From NCBI GenBank assembly GCA_001917585.1, contig MNEG01000100.1:1-56822 (forward strand): a stretch of DNA of 56,822 nucleotides, given 5' to 3'. The DNA comes from Candidatus Rokubacteria bacterium 13_1_40CM_68_15. Lineage in GTDB: Bacteria > Methylomirabilota > Methylomirabilia > Rokubacteriales > CSP1-6. The translations under genes were made by a program, and so were the position numbers. Below, piece after piece: positions 16,213 through 24,736 of this stretch; within the stretch, counting starts at the first letter, position 1; every line of letters begins with the position of its first letter. The notes below the pieces were generated by a model. That model searched no databases and was not told the DNA's origin. It saw only the letters and a list, made by a program, of their open reading frames with translations.

Positions 16213-17442
16213 TCACGGCTTCACCGGCGGGTAGTTGCGATCGTAGGCGGGCATCTTCAGGAACTCTTCGGGCTTGTACGTCCAGAACTGGGACACCATC
16301 GGGTAGGTATGGATCACGGTGTTCTGCAGCTTTCCACTCACGCGCTCGACCTTGAGGATGTACACGTTTTGCGTGGGATTGCCGTACTCGTCGAGCGTGA
16401 TGGGCCCGCGCGGATCGGGCGTGGTCTCACTGGCCCGGCGGATGGCGGCCAGGAAGCGCGCGCGGTCTTCGACCTGACCTTCGAGCGCGCTCGCCGCCGC
16501 GGTGATCCAGCGGCCGGCGCTGTACATGACCGCGGTGAAGTACGCGGGCGGGTTCTTGCCCTTGGCTTCCGCCAGCCTCATGAAGGTCTGGTTGGCCGGG
16601 GTCTGGAGCGTCGGCGCCCAGATGAGCGACGTCACGATGCCGATCGCCTCGTCGCCCATCGAGCGCAACGCCGACTCGTCCGTGAAAACGCCGATGCCGA
16701 TCAGCGGCAGGCGCTCCTTGAGGCCTTGCTCGGCGTACTGCTTGGCGAAGCGCACCGCCTGGCCGGCCACGAACACCTGCACGACCGCGTCGATGTCGCG
16801 GGGAAGCTGAGTGAGATACGGCGCGAAATCCAGCGCGTTGAGCGGCACCCAGATCCTCTGGACGACTCGCCCGCCCGCGTCCTCGAAGACGCGCTGGAAG
16901 CCGCCGCTGCACTCGTGGCCAAAGGGGTTGTCCATGGCGATGACGGCCACGCGCCGGTATTTGAGGGTCTTGGCCGCATAGTCGCCGAGGGCGTGCATGG
17001 GTTGGCTCGCGCTGAAGTTCGAGCGCAGGATCCACTTCGTCGGCCGGCGCTTGGTGAGGTCGTCGGGCGTCGTCAGGAAGAGCGACGGCAGGCTGTCGCG
17101 CTCGATCGGTTGCACCAGCGCGTAGCCGATGTTGGACAGGAGGACGCCGGTCAGGACGTGGATCCTGTCCTGCTGCGCGAGCTTGCGGTACTTGGCCTGG
17201 GCCGTTGCCGGATTGCCCTCGGTGTCCTCCTCGATCAGCTCGATCTTCCGACCGCCCGCCTGGTAGTTGACCTGCTCGAAGGCCATCTTCAAGCCGTCGA
17301 GCATGTCCTTGCCGGCCTGGGCGAAGATGCCGGTCTGTGGGCCGATGTAGCCGACGCGAATCGACTCGGCGGCGGCAGCCGGGCGAGCGAGCGGCAAAGC
17401 GGCGAGCGACAGTGAGCCCGTGAGGAACGAGCGGCGATTCAT
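16213..17442 (-). CDS. Liv-type ABC transporter substrate-binding protein (Tat-like signal)
   Basis: A 409-residue Peripla_BP_6 protein, paralogous to those at 8338 and 19697. The N-terminus NRRSFLTGSLSLAALPLARP has a twin-arginine-like motif, whereas its paralogues carry ordinary Sec signals. The mature protein opens ESIRVGYIGPQTGIFAQAGK. AGGAGGTTGG directly upstream fixes the ATG. It lies downstream of livF and may be part of the same operon as the importer. Its tail reads YPPVKP, lacking the C-terminal CxxC of the two paralogues. Confidence 0.92.
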   Translation of the reverse strand: MNRRSFLTGSLSLAALPLARPAAAAESIRVGYIGPQTGIFAQAGKDMLDGLKMAFEQVNYQAGGRKIELIEEDTEGNPATAQAKYRKLAQQDRIHVLTGVLLSNIGYALVQPIERDSLPSLFLTTPDDLTKRRPTKWILRSNFSASQPMHALGDYAAKTLKYRRVAVIAMDNPFGHECSGGFQRVFEDAGGRVVQRIWVPLNALDFAPYLTQLPRDIDAVVQVFVAGQAVRFAKQYAEQGLKERLPLIGIGVFTDESALRSMGDEAIGIVTSLIWAPTLQTPANQTFMRLAEAKGKNPPAYFTAVMYSAGRWITAAASALEGQVEDRARFLAAIRRASETTPDPRGPITLDEYGNPTQNVYILKVERVSGKLQNTVIHTYPMVSQFWTYKPEEFLKMPAYDRNYPPVKP

Positions 17443-17473
17443 TCCAACCTCCTCTTGTCCCGCATCCGCCACG

Positions 17474-18187
17474 CTACACCCCGAGATAACGTGACTGGAC
17501 CTCGTGGTTCTTGGCCAGCTCTTCGGGCGTCGAGGAGTGCACGATCTGGCCGCGGCTCAGCACGTGCACCCGGTCGGCCACGCTCAACGCCATGGGCAGG
17601 TTCTGCTCGACGAGCAGGATCGAGAGCCCCTCACGCTTGAGGCGCGCGATGGTCGCGCCGACCTCGCGGACGAGCAGCGGCGCCAGGCCCTCGGTCGGCT
17701 CGTCCATCAGCAGCAGCTCGGGGTTGGTCATGAGGGCGCGGCCGATGGCGAGCATCTGCTGCTCGCCGCCGGAGAGCTTGTTCGCCCGGTTGACGGCACG
17801 CTCCTTCAGGCGTGGGAAGAGGCTGTAGACGCGCTCGAGGGTCCAGCCGCCGTCGTTGCCGCGGCCGGCGACCTCGAGGTTCTCGCGCACGCTCAGCGAG
17901 GGGAAGACGCGCCGCCCCTGTGGCACGAGGCCCATCCCCAGCTCGACCGTGCGGAAGGGTGGCCACCGCGTCACGTCGCGGCCCTTGAAGTGAATGCTGC
18001 CGCGCCGGGCCGGCGTGAAGCCGATGACGGAGCGGATCAGCGTCGTCTTGCCCATCCCGTTGCGGCCCAGGATCGTCACGACCTGACCGGCAGCCACCGT
18101 GAGCGACACCCCGTGGAGGACGTGGCTCTCGCCGTAATACGTGTGGACGTCCTGGACCTCGAGGACGGATCGCCCGCTGTCGCTCAT
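17474..18187 (-). CDS. livF: Liv-type ABC importer ATP-binding protein LivF (system 1)
   Basis: A 237-residue cytoplasmic ATPase. Walker A is GRNGMGKTTL, the signature is LSGGEQQMLAIGRAL, Walker B is LLLMDEPTEGL and the H-loop region is ILLVEQNLPM, all intact. It partners LivG, whose stop overlaps its start (ATGA), to drive import through LivHM. Its specificity comes from the neighbouring binding proteins. Confidence 0.95.
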   Translation of the reverse strand: MSDSGRSVLEVQDVHTYYGESHVLHGVSLTVAAGQVVTILGRNGMGKTTLIRSVIGFTPARRGSIHFKGRDVTRWPPFRTVELGMGLVPQGRRVFPSLSVRENLEVAGRGNDGGWTLERVYSLFPRLKERAVNRANKLSGGEQQMLAIGRALMTNPELLLMDEPTEGLAPLLVREVGATIARLKREGLSILLVEQNLPMALSVADRVHVLSRGQIVHSSTPEELAKNHEVQSRYLGV

Positions 18188-18933
18188 GCCCCGAGGTAGA
18201 TCTCGCGCACCAGCGGGTTAGCCTTCACCTCGTCGCGCAGCCCGTCGGCGATGACGCGGCCGTAGTGCAGCACGGTCACGTGGTGGGCGATCTCGAGCGC
18301 GATGTCCATGTCGTGCTCGATGATCAGAACGGTGATGGCGGGATCGAGCCGGCGCAACAGGTCGGCCATCATGTGCGACTCCGCCGGCGACAACCCTGCG
18401 CACGGCTCGTCGAGCAGCAGCACGCGTGGCCGTCCGGCCAGCGCGAGGGCGATCTCGAGCTGACGCTGCTCGCCGTGAGAGAGGTGGCGCACCTCCGTGC
18501 CGGCGCGGTCGCCGAGGCCGACCGATCCGAGCGCCGCGCGCGCGCGGTCGGCGAGACCACGATAGCGCCCCAGCGGCCGCAGCATCACGAACTTGGTCGA
18601 CTCGAGCGCCTGGACGGCGAGCAGGCAGTTTTCCAGGACGGTGAGCGTGCGGAAGAGGTTCGTGATCTGGAACGTGCGGGCCAGGCCGAGCGCCGCGCGG
18701 CGGTGCGCCGCCACGCCGGTGACGTCCCTCCCGAAGAGACGGATCGAGCCGGAGGTGACGGGCAGCTCGCCCGAGATCAGATTGAAGAGGGTTGTCTTGC
18801 CAGCGCCGTTGGGTCCGATCAAGGCGCGGCGTTCGCCCGGCCGCACGGCCAGCGTGACCGCGTCCACGGCCCGCAACCCGCCGAAGGCCTTGCTGACTCC
18901 GTTCAGCGCGAGGGCGTGTTGGTCTTCAGCCAT
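18184..18933 (-). CDS. livG: Liv-type ABC importer ATP-binding protein LivG (system 1)
   Basis: A 249-residue ATPase, the partner of LivF. Walker A is GPNGAGKTTLFNLISGE, the signature is LSHGEQRQLEIALAL, Walker B is VLLLDEPCAGLSP and the switch region is LIIEHDMDIALEI. The start MAEDQHALALN was picked because it gives the usual LivG length; the frame is open further upstream but that part is overlapped by the hydrolase gene. It overlaps the hydrolase by 31 bases, an unusually long overlap. Confidence 0.93.
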   Translation of the reverse strand: MAEDQHALALNGVSKAFGGLRAVDAVTLAVRPGERRALIGPNGAGKTTLFNLISGELPVTSGSIRLFGRDVTGVAAHRRAALGLARTFQITNLFRTLTVLENCLLAVQALESTKFVMLRPLGRYRGLADRARAALGSVGLGDRAGTEVRHLSHGEQRQLEIALALAGRPRVLLLDEPCAGLSPAESHMMADLLRRLDPAITVLIIEHDMDIALEIAHHVTVLHYGRVIADGLRDEVKANPLVREIYLGA

Positions 18934-19712
18934 GCGGTCACGAGGTCCACGACCTCCTGGTCGATGCCGTTGAAGCCGTGGTACGCCCGGGCCTCGCAGG
19001 GAGGCCCCTCCGAGATCCCGCCGCTGAGCGTTTTCACGTCGACGCGCGGGGCGCCGGTCAGCAGCGTGCGGAAGGCCACGGCGTCGGAGACGGGCGAGAA
19101 TCGACACTGATCGAGCTCGTGACCCACGAGCAGTGTCGGCACGGCGATCCGGTTGAGCCCACGGACGGTGGTCTGCGCCGACTGCGAGTCGCCCCGATGC
19201 GACATCAACAATCCGGACGTGATGACGATCCCGTCGGGCCGCTCGGAGCCGGAAAGGCGCGCAGCGGCGTTGGCGACCGACATGGCGCCCCGGCTCGTGC
19301 CGATGAGCCAGACCGGCGGCGCCTCCGGACGCAAATACGCGATGACCCCACCGAGGTCACGGGCGTGGCCTGACGTCGAGCGGTAGCCTTCGTCGGCCCC
19401 GCCCGGCCGCTTGAACTCCGGCGCGATGTCGGGGACGGCCGCGACGAAGCCCGCCACGGTGTAGAGGCTCCGCGTCCGCACGAGCTGGTTCCCCGCGCCC
19501 CAGCCGAGGCTGCCGTCGGCGGCGATCTCGAGATTGCCGTGACCGCCGGCGATGAGGACGACGCTGCCCAGCGCGCGCCCGGAGGGCCGCTGGACGAGGA
19601 CGCGGATCGACTGGCCGGGCCGCGTCTCGAGCGTCACGACCTGCTCGGCCTGGGCGCCGGCTGACCCGGCGCCCAGCACCACGAGCACGAGCGCTGTCAG
19701 CAGGACTTGCAC
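18903..19712 (-). CDS. Secreted alpha/beta-hydrolase inserted in the Liv operon
   Basis: A 269-residue protein. It begins with a signal-like hydrophobic stretch (QVLLTALVLVVLGAGSAGAQ), indicating export. The nucleophile elbow is GTSRGAM (GxSxG), and a late YHGFNG supplies the likely catalytic His. The GTG start overlaps the upstream binding-protein gene by 16 bases. Location between a binding-protein gene and livG suggests that it processes an ester or amide in the periplasm so that the acid can be imported. That role is inferred from position only. Confidence 0.8.
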   Translation of the reverse strand: MQVLLTALVLVVLGAGSAGAQAEQVVTLETRPGQSIRVLVQRPSGRALGSVVLIAGGHGNLEIAADGSLGWGAGNQLVRTRSLYTVAGFVAAVPDIAPEFKRPGGADEGYRSTSGHARDLGGVIAYLRPEAPPVWLIGTSRGAMSVANAAARLSGSERPDGIVITSGLLMSHRGDSQSAQTTVRGLNRIAVPTLLVGHELDQCRFSPVSDAVAFRTLLTGAPRVDVKTLSGGISEGPPCEARAYHGFNGIDQEVVDLVTAWLKTNTPSR

Positions 19713-20947
19713 GGCGGATAGTCCCGCGTGTAGAGCGGCAACTTTAGAAATTCCTCGGGGTTGTACTTCCAGAACTGGCTGACGTTGGGGTAGGTGAAGA
19801 ACACGGTGTTCTGGAGCTTGCCGCCGACCCTCTCCACCTTGCGGATGTAGACGTTCTGGACGGGATTGCCGAAGGTGTCGATCTTCACCGGGCCGCGCGG
19901 GAAGTCCTTCAGCTCCACCTTGCGTAGCGCGACCAGCAGCGCCTCGCGGTCCTCGACCTTGCCGCCGACCGCCTTGATGGCCTCGGTGATCCAGCGCGCG
20001 TTGGTGTAGCAGGTCTCCGCGTAGTACGAGGGGATCTTGCCCGCCTTCGCCTCGAACGCCTTCGCGAACCGCTGGTTGGTGGGATTCTCGAGCGCCGCCG
20101 AGTAGTGGAGAGTGCTGATCGTGCCGAGGGCCTCGTCGCCCATCTGCGGGAGGACCGACTCGTCCACGGTCGTGCCGTTCGAGAGCAGCGGCACGCGGCC
20201 CCTGAGCCCGTTGCTCTCGTACTCCTTCATGAACTGGAGCGCGAGCTTGCCGAAGAAGACCGCGAAGACCGCGTCCGCGTCGCGCTTGACCTGCGAGAGG
20301 AACGGGGCGAAGTCGTTGGTGTTGAGCGGGATCCACACCTTCTGGACGATCTGGCCGCCGCCCTCCTCGAACGTGCGCTGGAAGCCGCCCACCGACTCCC
20401 ACCCGAACGCGTAATCGGCGGCCACGGCCGCGACCTTCCGGTACTTCGTGTTCTTGATGACCCAATCCCCGAGGGCATGCGTCGACTGGCTCGAGTTCCA
20501 GCCCGTGCGCACGACCCACTTGGCCGGCTTGCGCTGGGTCAGGTCGTCGGAGGACATCACCGGGTACGTCGTCGGGATCTTCTGGGCTTCGGCGAATGGA
20601 TGGATGGCGTAGCCCGTCGAGGCGAGGAGGCCGCCGCTCAGGATGTGGACGTGGTCCTGATCGACGAGCTTCCGCGCCTTGGTGAGCGCCGTCTGGGTAT
20701 TGCCCTCGGTGTCCTCGACGATGAGCTCGATCTTCCGGCCGGCCACCTGCCGGCCGATCTCGTCGAGGTACAGCTCGGTGCCATTGAGCATGTCCTTGCC
20801 CAGCGCCGACGCGGCGCCGGTCAGCGGCGACAGGAATCCGATCTTGATGGGACCGCCCTGCGCCCGCGCGGTTTCAGTGCCGAGCCCGGCGACGAGGGCG
20901 AGAAGGAACGTAGCGAGAGCGAGGACCGCGATGGTGCGACGGCTCAT
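19697..20947 (-). CDS. Liv-type ABC transporter substrate-binding protein (system 1)
   Basis: A 416-residue Peripla_BP_6 protein with a Sec signal (RTIAVLALATFLLALVAGLG) and a mature start GGPIKIGFLSPLTGAASALG. AGGAGGTC upstream supports the ATG. It lies between livM and the hydrolase in one tightly overlapping operon. The C-terminus YPPCKSC keeps the PPCxxC ending also present in the protein at 8338 but absent from the Tat-like paralogue. Two binding proteins feeding one permease is likely. Confidence 0.93.
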   Translation of the reverse strand: MSRRTIAVLALATFLLALVAGLGTETARAQGGPIKIGFLSPLTGAASALGKDMLNGTELYLDEIGRQVAGRKIELIVEDTEGNTQTALTKARKLVDQDHVHILSGGLLASTGYAIHPFAEAQKIPTTYPVMSSDDLTQRKPAKWVVRTGWNSSQSTHALGDWVIKNTKYRKVAAVAADYAFGWESVGGFQRTFEEGGGQIVQKVWIPLNTNDFAPFLSQVKRDADAVFAVFFGKLALQFMKEYESNGLRGRVPLLSNGTTVDESVLPQMGDEALGTISTLHYSAALENPTNQRFAKAFEAKAGKIPSYYAETCYTNARWITEAIKAVGGKVEDREALLVALRKVELKDFPRGPVKIDTFGNPVQNVYIRKVERVGGKLQNTVFFTYPNVSQFWKYNPEEFLKLPLYTRDYPPCKSC

Positions 20948-21879
20948 GAAGACCTCCTGTGGAAGGCGCCGGCCAGGCCGCGCGGCGCGAAGAGGATGAC
21001 GCCGATGTACACGGCGCCCAGGATCAACAGCCAGCGCTTGGTGTACACGCTCACGAAGTTCTTGAGGAACACGATGATGGCGGCGCCCGCGGCCGGGCCG
21101 AGCAGCGTGCCCGGGCCGCCGAGCGCGACCATGAGGAGCGCCTCGACCGAGGTGACGAGCTGCACGTCGACCGGACTGACGAAGCCGTTGTAGTAGGCCC
21201 ACAGCACGCCGGAGAAACCGGCGAAGGTGCCCGCGATGATGAAGGCGAGGTACTTGTGCAGCCAGACGTTGTAGCCGAGGATCCGCATGCGCGACTCGCT
21301 CTCGCGAATCCCCTTGAGGCTCATGCCGAACGGCGAGGCGACGATGAGCCCGAGCAGCAGGATCGCCACCAGTGCACAGGCCAGCGAGAAGTAGAAGAAC
21401 GGCAGCGGTCCCCACAGGCTCCACGGCAATCCGAGGTCCGGCCGCGGCACGCCGGAGATCCCGTTGTCACCTTTGGTCAGCGAGACCCACCGGAAGGCGA
21501 GTCCCCAGACGACCATGCCGAGCGCCAGCGTGATCATGAGGAAGTAGGTGCCGGTGGCGCGGATGGCGATGAGACCGAAGAGCGCGGCAGTCACGGCGGC
21601 GGTCACGATACCGGCGATCAGGCACAGGACGAATCCGCTCTGACGCTCGGTGGTGAGGATGGCGACGGCATACGCGGCCACGCCGAAGTAGGCGGCGTGG
21701 CCGAGCGAGGGCAGCCCCGTGAAGCCGAGGAGCACGTCCAGGCTCATCGCGAGGATGGCGACGATCATCGCCTGGGTCAGCAACGTCAGCGGGTACGACG
21801 GCAGCCACGGCGCGACGCCGGCGGCGAGAGCCGCCACGACGGTCACGCCGACCAGCATTCCTGGACGCCGGCGCGTCAT
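20944..21879 (-). CDS. livM: Liv-type ABC importer permease LivM (system 1)
   Basis: A 311-residue membrane permease with about 8-10 hydrophobic segments. The core shows SLDVLLGFTGLPSLGHAAYF, the conserved LivM/LivH loop near TM2-3, and MSLKGIRESESRMRILGYN, the EAA-type coupling loop. Its ATG overlaps the LivH stop (ATGA), and its stop overlaps the start of the binding-protein gene. Confidence 0.94.
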   Translation of the reverse strand: MTRRRPGMLVGVTVVAALAAGVAPWLPSYPLTLLTQAMIVAILAMSLDVLLGFTGLPSLGHAAYFGVAAYAVAILTTERQSGFVLCLIAGIVTAAVTAALFGLIAIRATGTYFLMITLALGMVVWGLAFRWVSLTKGDNGISGVPRPDLGLPWSLWGPLPFFYFSLACALVAILLLGLIVASPFGMSLKGIRESESRMRILGYNVWLHKYLAFIIAGTFAGFSGVLWAYYNGFVSPVDVQLVTSVEALLMVALGGPGTLLGPAAGAAIIVFLKNFVSVYTKRWLLILGAVYIGVILFAPRGLAGAFHRRSS

Positions 21880-22739
21880 GCGCGGCCGAAGAGGCCGGTC
21901 GGCCGGAGGGCCAGGATGAGCGCCATCGGCGCGAACAGCGTGAAGTACGAGAGCTCGGGAAAGAGCGCCTTGCCGAAGTTGTCGAGCAGGCCGACCAGGA
22001 GGCTGCCGACCATCGCGCCGGGAAGGCTGCCCAGTCCGCCGACGATGACGACCACGAACGCGTAGGGCAGGACCTCGAAGTCGGCGCCCGGGTAGACGCC
22101 GAGGAACGCACCGCCGATCACGCCGCCGGCGGCGGCCAGACACGCGCCCAGCCCGAAGACGGCCAGGGACAGCGTCGGCACGTTGATGCCCACGCCCTGG
22201 GCCATCTCGCCGTCGTCGACGGCGGCGCGGATGCGCGCGCCGACACGCGTCCGGTCGAGGGCCAGCCACAACAGCGCGGCGACGACGACGGCCACGACGA
22301 TGATGAAGATCCGATAGGTGGGGAACGACAGCGCGCCGGCGCGCACGGCGCCCTGCAGGAAGCGTGGGACCGGGATCGAGTACGGATCGCCGCCCCAGAT
22401 GAGGAGGGCCAGATCCTGGAAGATCAGCGCGAAGCCGATGGTCATCAGCACCTGACCGAGCGTCTGGCCGGGCAGCCGGCGCAGAAAGAGCCGCTCCATG
22501 GCGATGCCGATGAGCCCGATGGCGACGGCGCCGGCCAGCACGGCGGCGGCGAAACTGCCCGTCCGCCACACCACCGAGAGCCCCACGTAGCCGCCCAGCA
22601 TGAAGTACGAGCCATGCGCGAGGTTGACCACGCGCATGACGCCGAAGATCAGACTGAGGCCGCTGGCGAGCAGAAAGAGCAGCGCGCCATACGACAGGCC
22701 GTTGAAGGTCTGGATGATCCAGAACTCGCTGCTCACCAC
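21876..22739 (-). CDS. livH: Liv-type ABC importer permease LivH (system 1)
   Basis: A 287-residue permease and the first gene of the Liv system 1 block. Hallmarks are GLSLIFGVMRVVNLAHGSYF near the N-terminus and the coupling loop RTRVGARIRAAVDDGEMAQG. A GTG start was used; a second in-frame GTG follows immediately. The amidohydrolase stop lies 16 bases upstream, so that gene may head the same transcript. Confidence 0.93.
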   Translation of the reverse strand: MVSSEFWIIQTFNGLSYGALLFLLASGLSLIFGVMRVVNLAHGSYFMLGGYVGLSVVWRTGSFAAAVLAGAVAIGLIGIAMERLFLRRLPGQTLGQVLMTIGFALIFQDLALLIWGGDPYSIPVPRFLQGAVRAGALSFPTYRIFIIVVAVVVAALLWLALDRTRVGARIRAAVDDGEMAQGVGINVPTLSLAVFGLGACLAAAGGVIGGAFLGVYPGADFEVLPYAFVVVIVGGLGSLPGAMVGSLLVGLLDNFGKALFPELSYFTLFAPMALILALRPTGLFGRA

Positions 22740-22755
22740 GCGGGCTCGAGGATCG

Positions 22756-23760
22756 CTAGGCGAGCCCCAGCAGGCGGGCGGCGTTGTCGCGAAGGATGCG
22801 CGCCTGATCGGCCCGCTTGAGCTTGAGCCGCTTGGTGATGATGTCGCGCGGCCGGTCGTAGCCCATGTCGAAGCAGAAGTCGCTGCCCAGCATCACGCGG
22901 TCGGCGCCGACGGTCTGGATGAGCCAGCTGAGCGCCTCCGGCGAGTGACTGATGGTGTCGTAGGTGAAGCGCCGCAGGTAGGCCCCGAACGGCCGCTTGG
23001 CCTTGTCCTTGTTCTCCGGGCGCACGCGCTGGCCGTGCTGCACGCGCCCGGCGAGATACGGAATCGCGCCGCCGGCGTGGGGCAGGAGCACGTGCAGCCG
23101 GGGAAACCGGTCGAGAACGCCACCCAGGACGAGATGGGCGGCGGCGATGGCCGTGTCGAACGGATTGCCGAGCAGGTTGTTCAGGTAGAAGGGCTTCAGC
23201 CGGTCGTTGGCGCCGATCACGGTGAGCGGATGCAGCAAGACGGGTAGCTCGAACTCCTGACACCGCTCGAAGACCGGTGTGAACGCCGGGTCGGAGAGGT
23301 CGCGGCCGGCGACGTTCGTCCCCATATAGACGGCGCGGACGCCGGGCAGGCGGGCCGCCCGCTCGAGCTCGCCCACGGCGGCTTGCGGCTCCTGCATGGG
23401 CAGGGTCGCGCATCCGACGAACCGGTCCGGAAACGCGGTGTGCGCTTCGGCGAGGCCTTCGTTGAAGGTGTGGGCCAGGCGCCGGCCGAACTCACCCCTG
23501 GCGAAGTACGTCATGGGCGCCGTCAGCGACAGGGCCTGGATGCCGACGCCGGTGCGATTCATCGCCTTGACCCGCACGTCCACGTCCCAGTAAGCCGAGC
23601 TCAGCGGCGCGGTGGCGGTGCCTCCGACCACGATCGACGGCCCCTTGGGATTCGACCGGTCGATCCGGGCGCCCACCGCCCCGCCCTCGGTCTCGATCAG
23701 CTTCAGGTAGCGCTCGGGAAAGAAGTGGCTATGGATGTCGATCGCCGGGGGTAGAGTCAC
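22756..23760 (-). CDS. Amidohydrolase (ACMSD-like, PF04909)
   Basis: A 334-residue TIM-barrel amidohydrolase related to aminocarboxymuconate semialdehyde decarboxylase and 5-carboxyvanillate decarboxylase. Metal ligands appear in AIDIHSHFFPERY (HxH), the His in HVLLPHAGGAIPY and the Asp in VMLGSDFCFDMG. This family contains nonoxidative decarboxylases and hydrolases of aromatic or vinyl acids. The GTG at 23758-23760 gives the usual N-terminus and lies 8 bases after TACAAT, consistent with a leaderless message that could continue into livHM. This links import with intracellular catabolism of one substrate class. Confidence 0.9.
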   Translation of the reverse strand: MTLPPAIDIHSHFFPERYLKLIETEGGAVGARIDRSNPKGPSIVVGGTATAPLSSAYWDVDVRVKAMNRTGVGIQALSLTAPMTYFARGEFGRRLAHTFNEGLAEAHTAFPDRFVGCATLPMQEPQAAVGELERAARLPGVRAVYMGTNVAGRDLSDPAFTPVFERCQEFELPVLLHPLTVIGANDRLKPFYLNNLLGNPFDTAIAAAHLVLGGVLDRFPRLHVLLPHAGGAIPYLAGRVQHGQRVRPENKDKAKRPFGAYLRRFTYDTISHSPEALSWLIQTVGADRVMLGSDFCFDMGYDRPRDIITKRLKLKRADQARILRDNAARLLGLA

Positions 23761-23768
23761 GGGCCGGG

Positions 23769-23774
23769 ATTGTA
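23769..23774 (-). promoter_or_regulatory. Candidate -10 box (TACAAT) for amidohydrolase-Liv operon
   Basis: TACAAT on the minus strand ends 8 bases before the GTG at 23760, with no ribosome site between. It is divergent from the deacetylase gene, which instead has a strong ribosome site. Confidence 0.4.
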
Positions 23775-23802
23775 CTATAGGCCACGCCGAACACCCATGT
23801 TG

Positions 23803-23809
23803 AAGGAGG
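23803..23809 (+). promoter_or_regulatory. Ribosome binding site that decides the deacetylase start
   Basis: AAGGAGG lies 8 bases before the GTG at 23818, making that GTG the preferred start over the in-frame ATGs at 23770 and 23797, the second of which would precede the site. Confidence 0.65.
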
Positions 23810-23817
23810 CCGCTGCC

Positions 23818-24690
23818 GTGAAGCTTCCCCACGAGCGCTTCGAGTACTCTCCGATCGCGTCCCGCCGGCCGTGGAAGCTGCCCAAAGGCGCCCGCATCGC
23901 CGTGTGGACCATCGTCAACATCGAGGAGTGGTCCATCGAGAAAGGCATGCCGCGGCAGTACCTGTCCTCGCCTCAGGGGGTGGCGGTGATGCCCGACGTG
24001 CCGAACTGGGCGTGGCACGAGTACGGCATGCGTGTGGGGTTCTGGCGGCTTCACGAGGCGTTGACCAGGCGCAAGATCCCGGTGACGACGGCGATCAACG
24101 CTCATGTGTGCGAGTCGTACCCGGCGATCGCCCAGGCCATGCTCGAGGCCAGGTGGGAGTTCATGGGCCACGGCGTGGTGCAGGGGGCGATGCACCTGCT
24201 GCCCGATCAGCGCGCGGCCATCCGTGAGGCCGTGCGGCTCATCGAGAAGTTCACGGGCAGGAAGCCGAAGGGGTGGCTCGGGCCCGGGCTCACCGAGACG
24301 TGGGAGACGCTCGACCTGCTGCGCGAGGCGGGGATCGAGTACGTCTCGGACTGGGTGAACGACGATCAGCCGTACGAGATCCGGACGACGTCGGGGCCGC
24401 TCGTCTCCGTGCCTTACTCCATCGAGCTCAACGACATCCCGACGATGGTCATTCAGCACCACGAGTCGTCGGAGTGGCTCCAGCGCTGCAAGGACTACTT
24501 CGATCGCCTGTACGCCGAAGGCGCCAGGAATCCGCGCGTCATGGCGCTGGCCGTGCATCCTTATATTTCGGGCGTCCCGCACCGGATCAAGTACTTCGAG
24601 GCGGTGTACGACTACATGAGGAAGCAGAAGGGCGTGTGGCTGACGACAGGCGAAGAGATCTACGAGTGGTACCGGAAACACCCGTGGTGA
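23818..24690 (+). CDS. Polysaccharide deacetylase-like (PuuE/allantoinase-type) hydrolase
   Basis: A 290-residue NodB-fold protein. The segment KLPHERFEYSPIASRRPWKL, then IPVTTAINAHVCESYP and EFMGHGVVQGAM, matches the subgroup that includes allantoinase PuuE and polysaccharide-deacetylase-like amidohydrolases; the LAVHPYISGVPHRIKYFE segment provides the late conserved His. The subgroup hydrolyses cyclic amides or N-acyl groups and lacks a signal peptide here, so a cytoplasmic amidase role is more likely than cell-wall deacetylation. The start is set by AAGGAGG before a GTG. Confidence 0.85.
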   Translation: MKLPHERFEYSPIASRRPWKLPKGARIAVWTIVNIEEWSIEKGMPRQYLSSPQGVAVMPDVPNWAWHEYGMRVGFWRLHEALTRRKIPVTTAINAHVCESYPAIAQAMLEARWEFMGHGVVQGAMHLLPDQRAAIREAVRLIEKFTGRKPKGWLGPGLTETWETLDLLREAGIEYVSDWVNDDQPYEIRTTSGPLVSVPYSIELNDIPTMVIQHHESSEWLQRCKDYFDRLYAEGARNPRVMALAVHPYISGVPHRIKYFEAVYDYMRKQKGVWLTTGEEIYEWYRKHPW

Positions 24691-24698
24691 ATCCTGGT

Positions 24699-24733
24699 TC
24701 ACCCTCCCGGCATCGAAATGGTCGGGAGGGTGA
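24699..24733 (+). promoter_or_regulatory. Hairpin enclosing the ribosome site of the GNAT gene
   Basis: TCACCCTCCCG (24699-24709) pairs perfectly with CGGGAGGGTGA (24723-24733) across a 13-base loop. The right arm contains GGGAGGG, the only ribosome-site candidate for the ATG at 24737, so the stem would hide it. It also sits 8 bases after the deacetylase stop and could attenuate read-through. Confidence 0.55.
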
Positions 24734-24736
24734 GCT

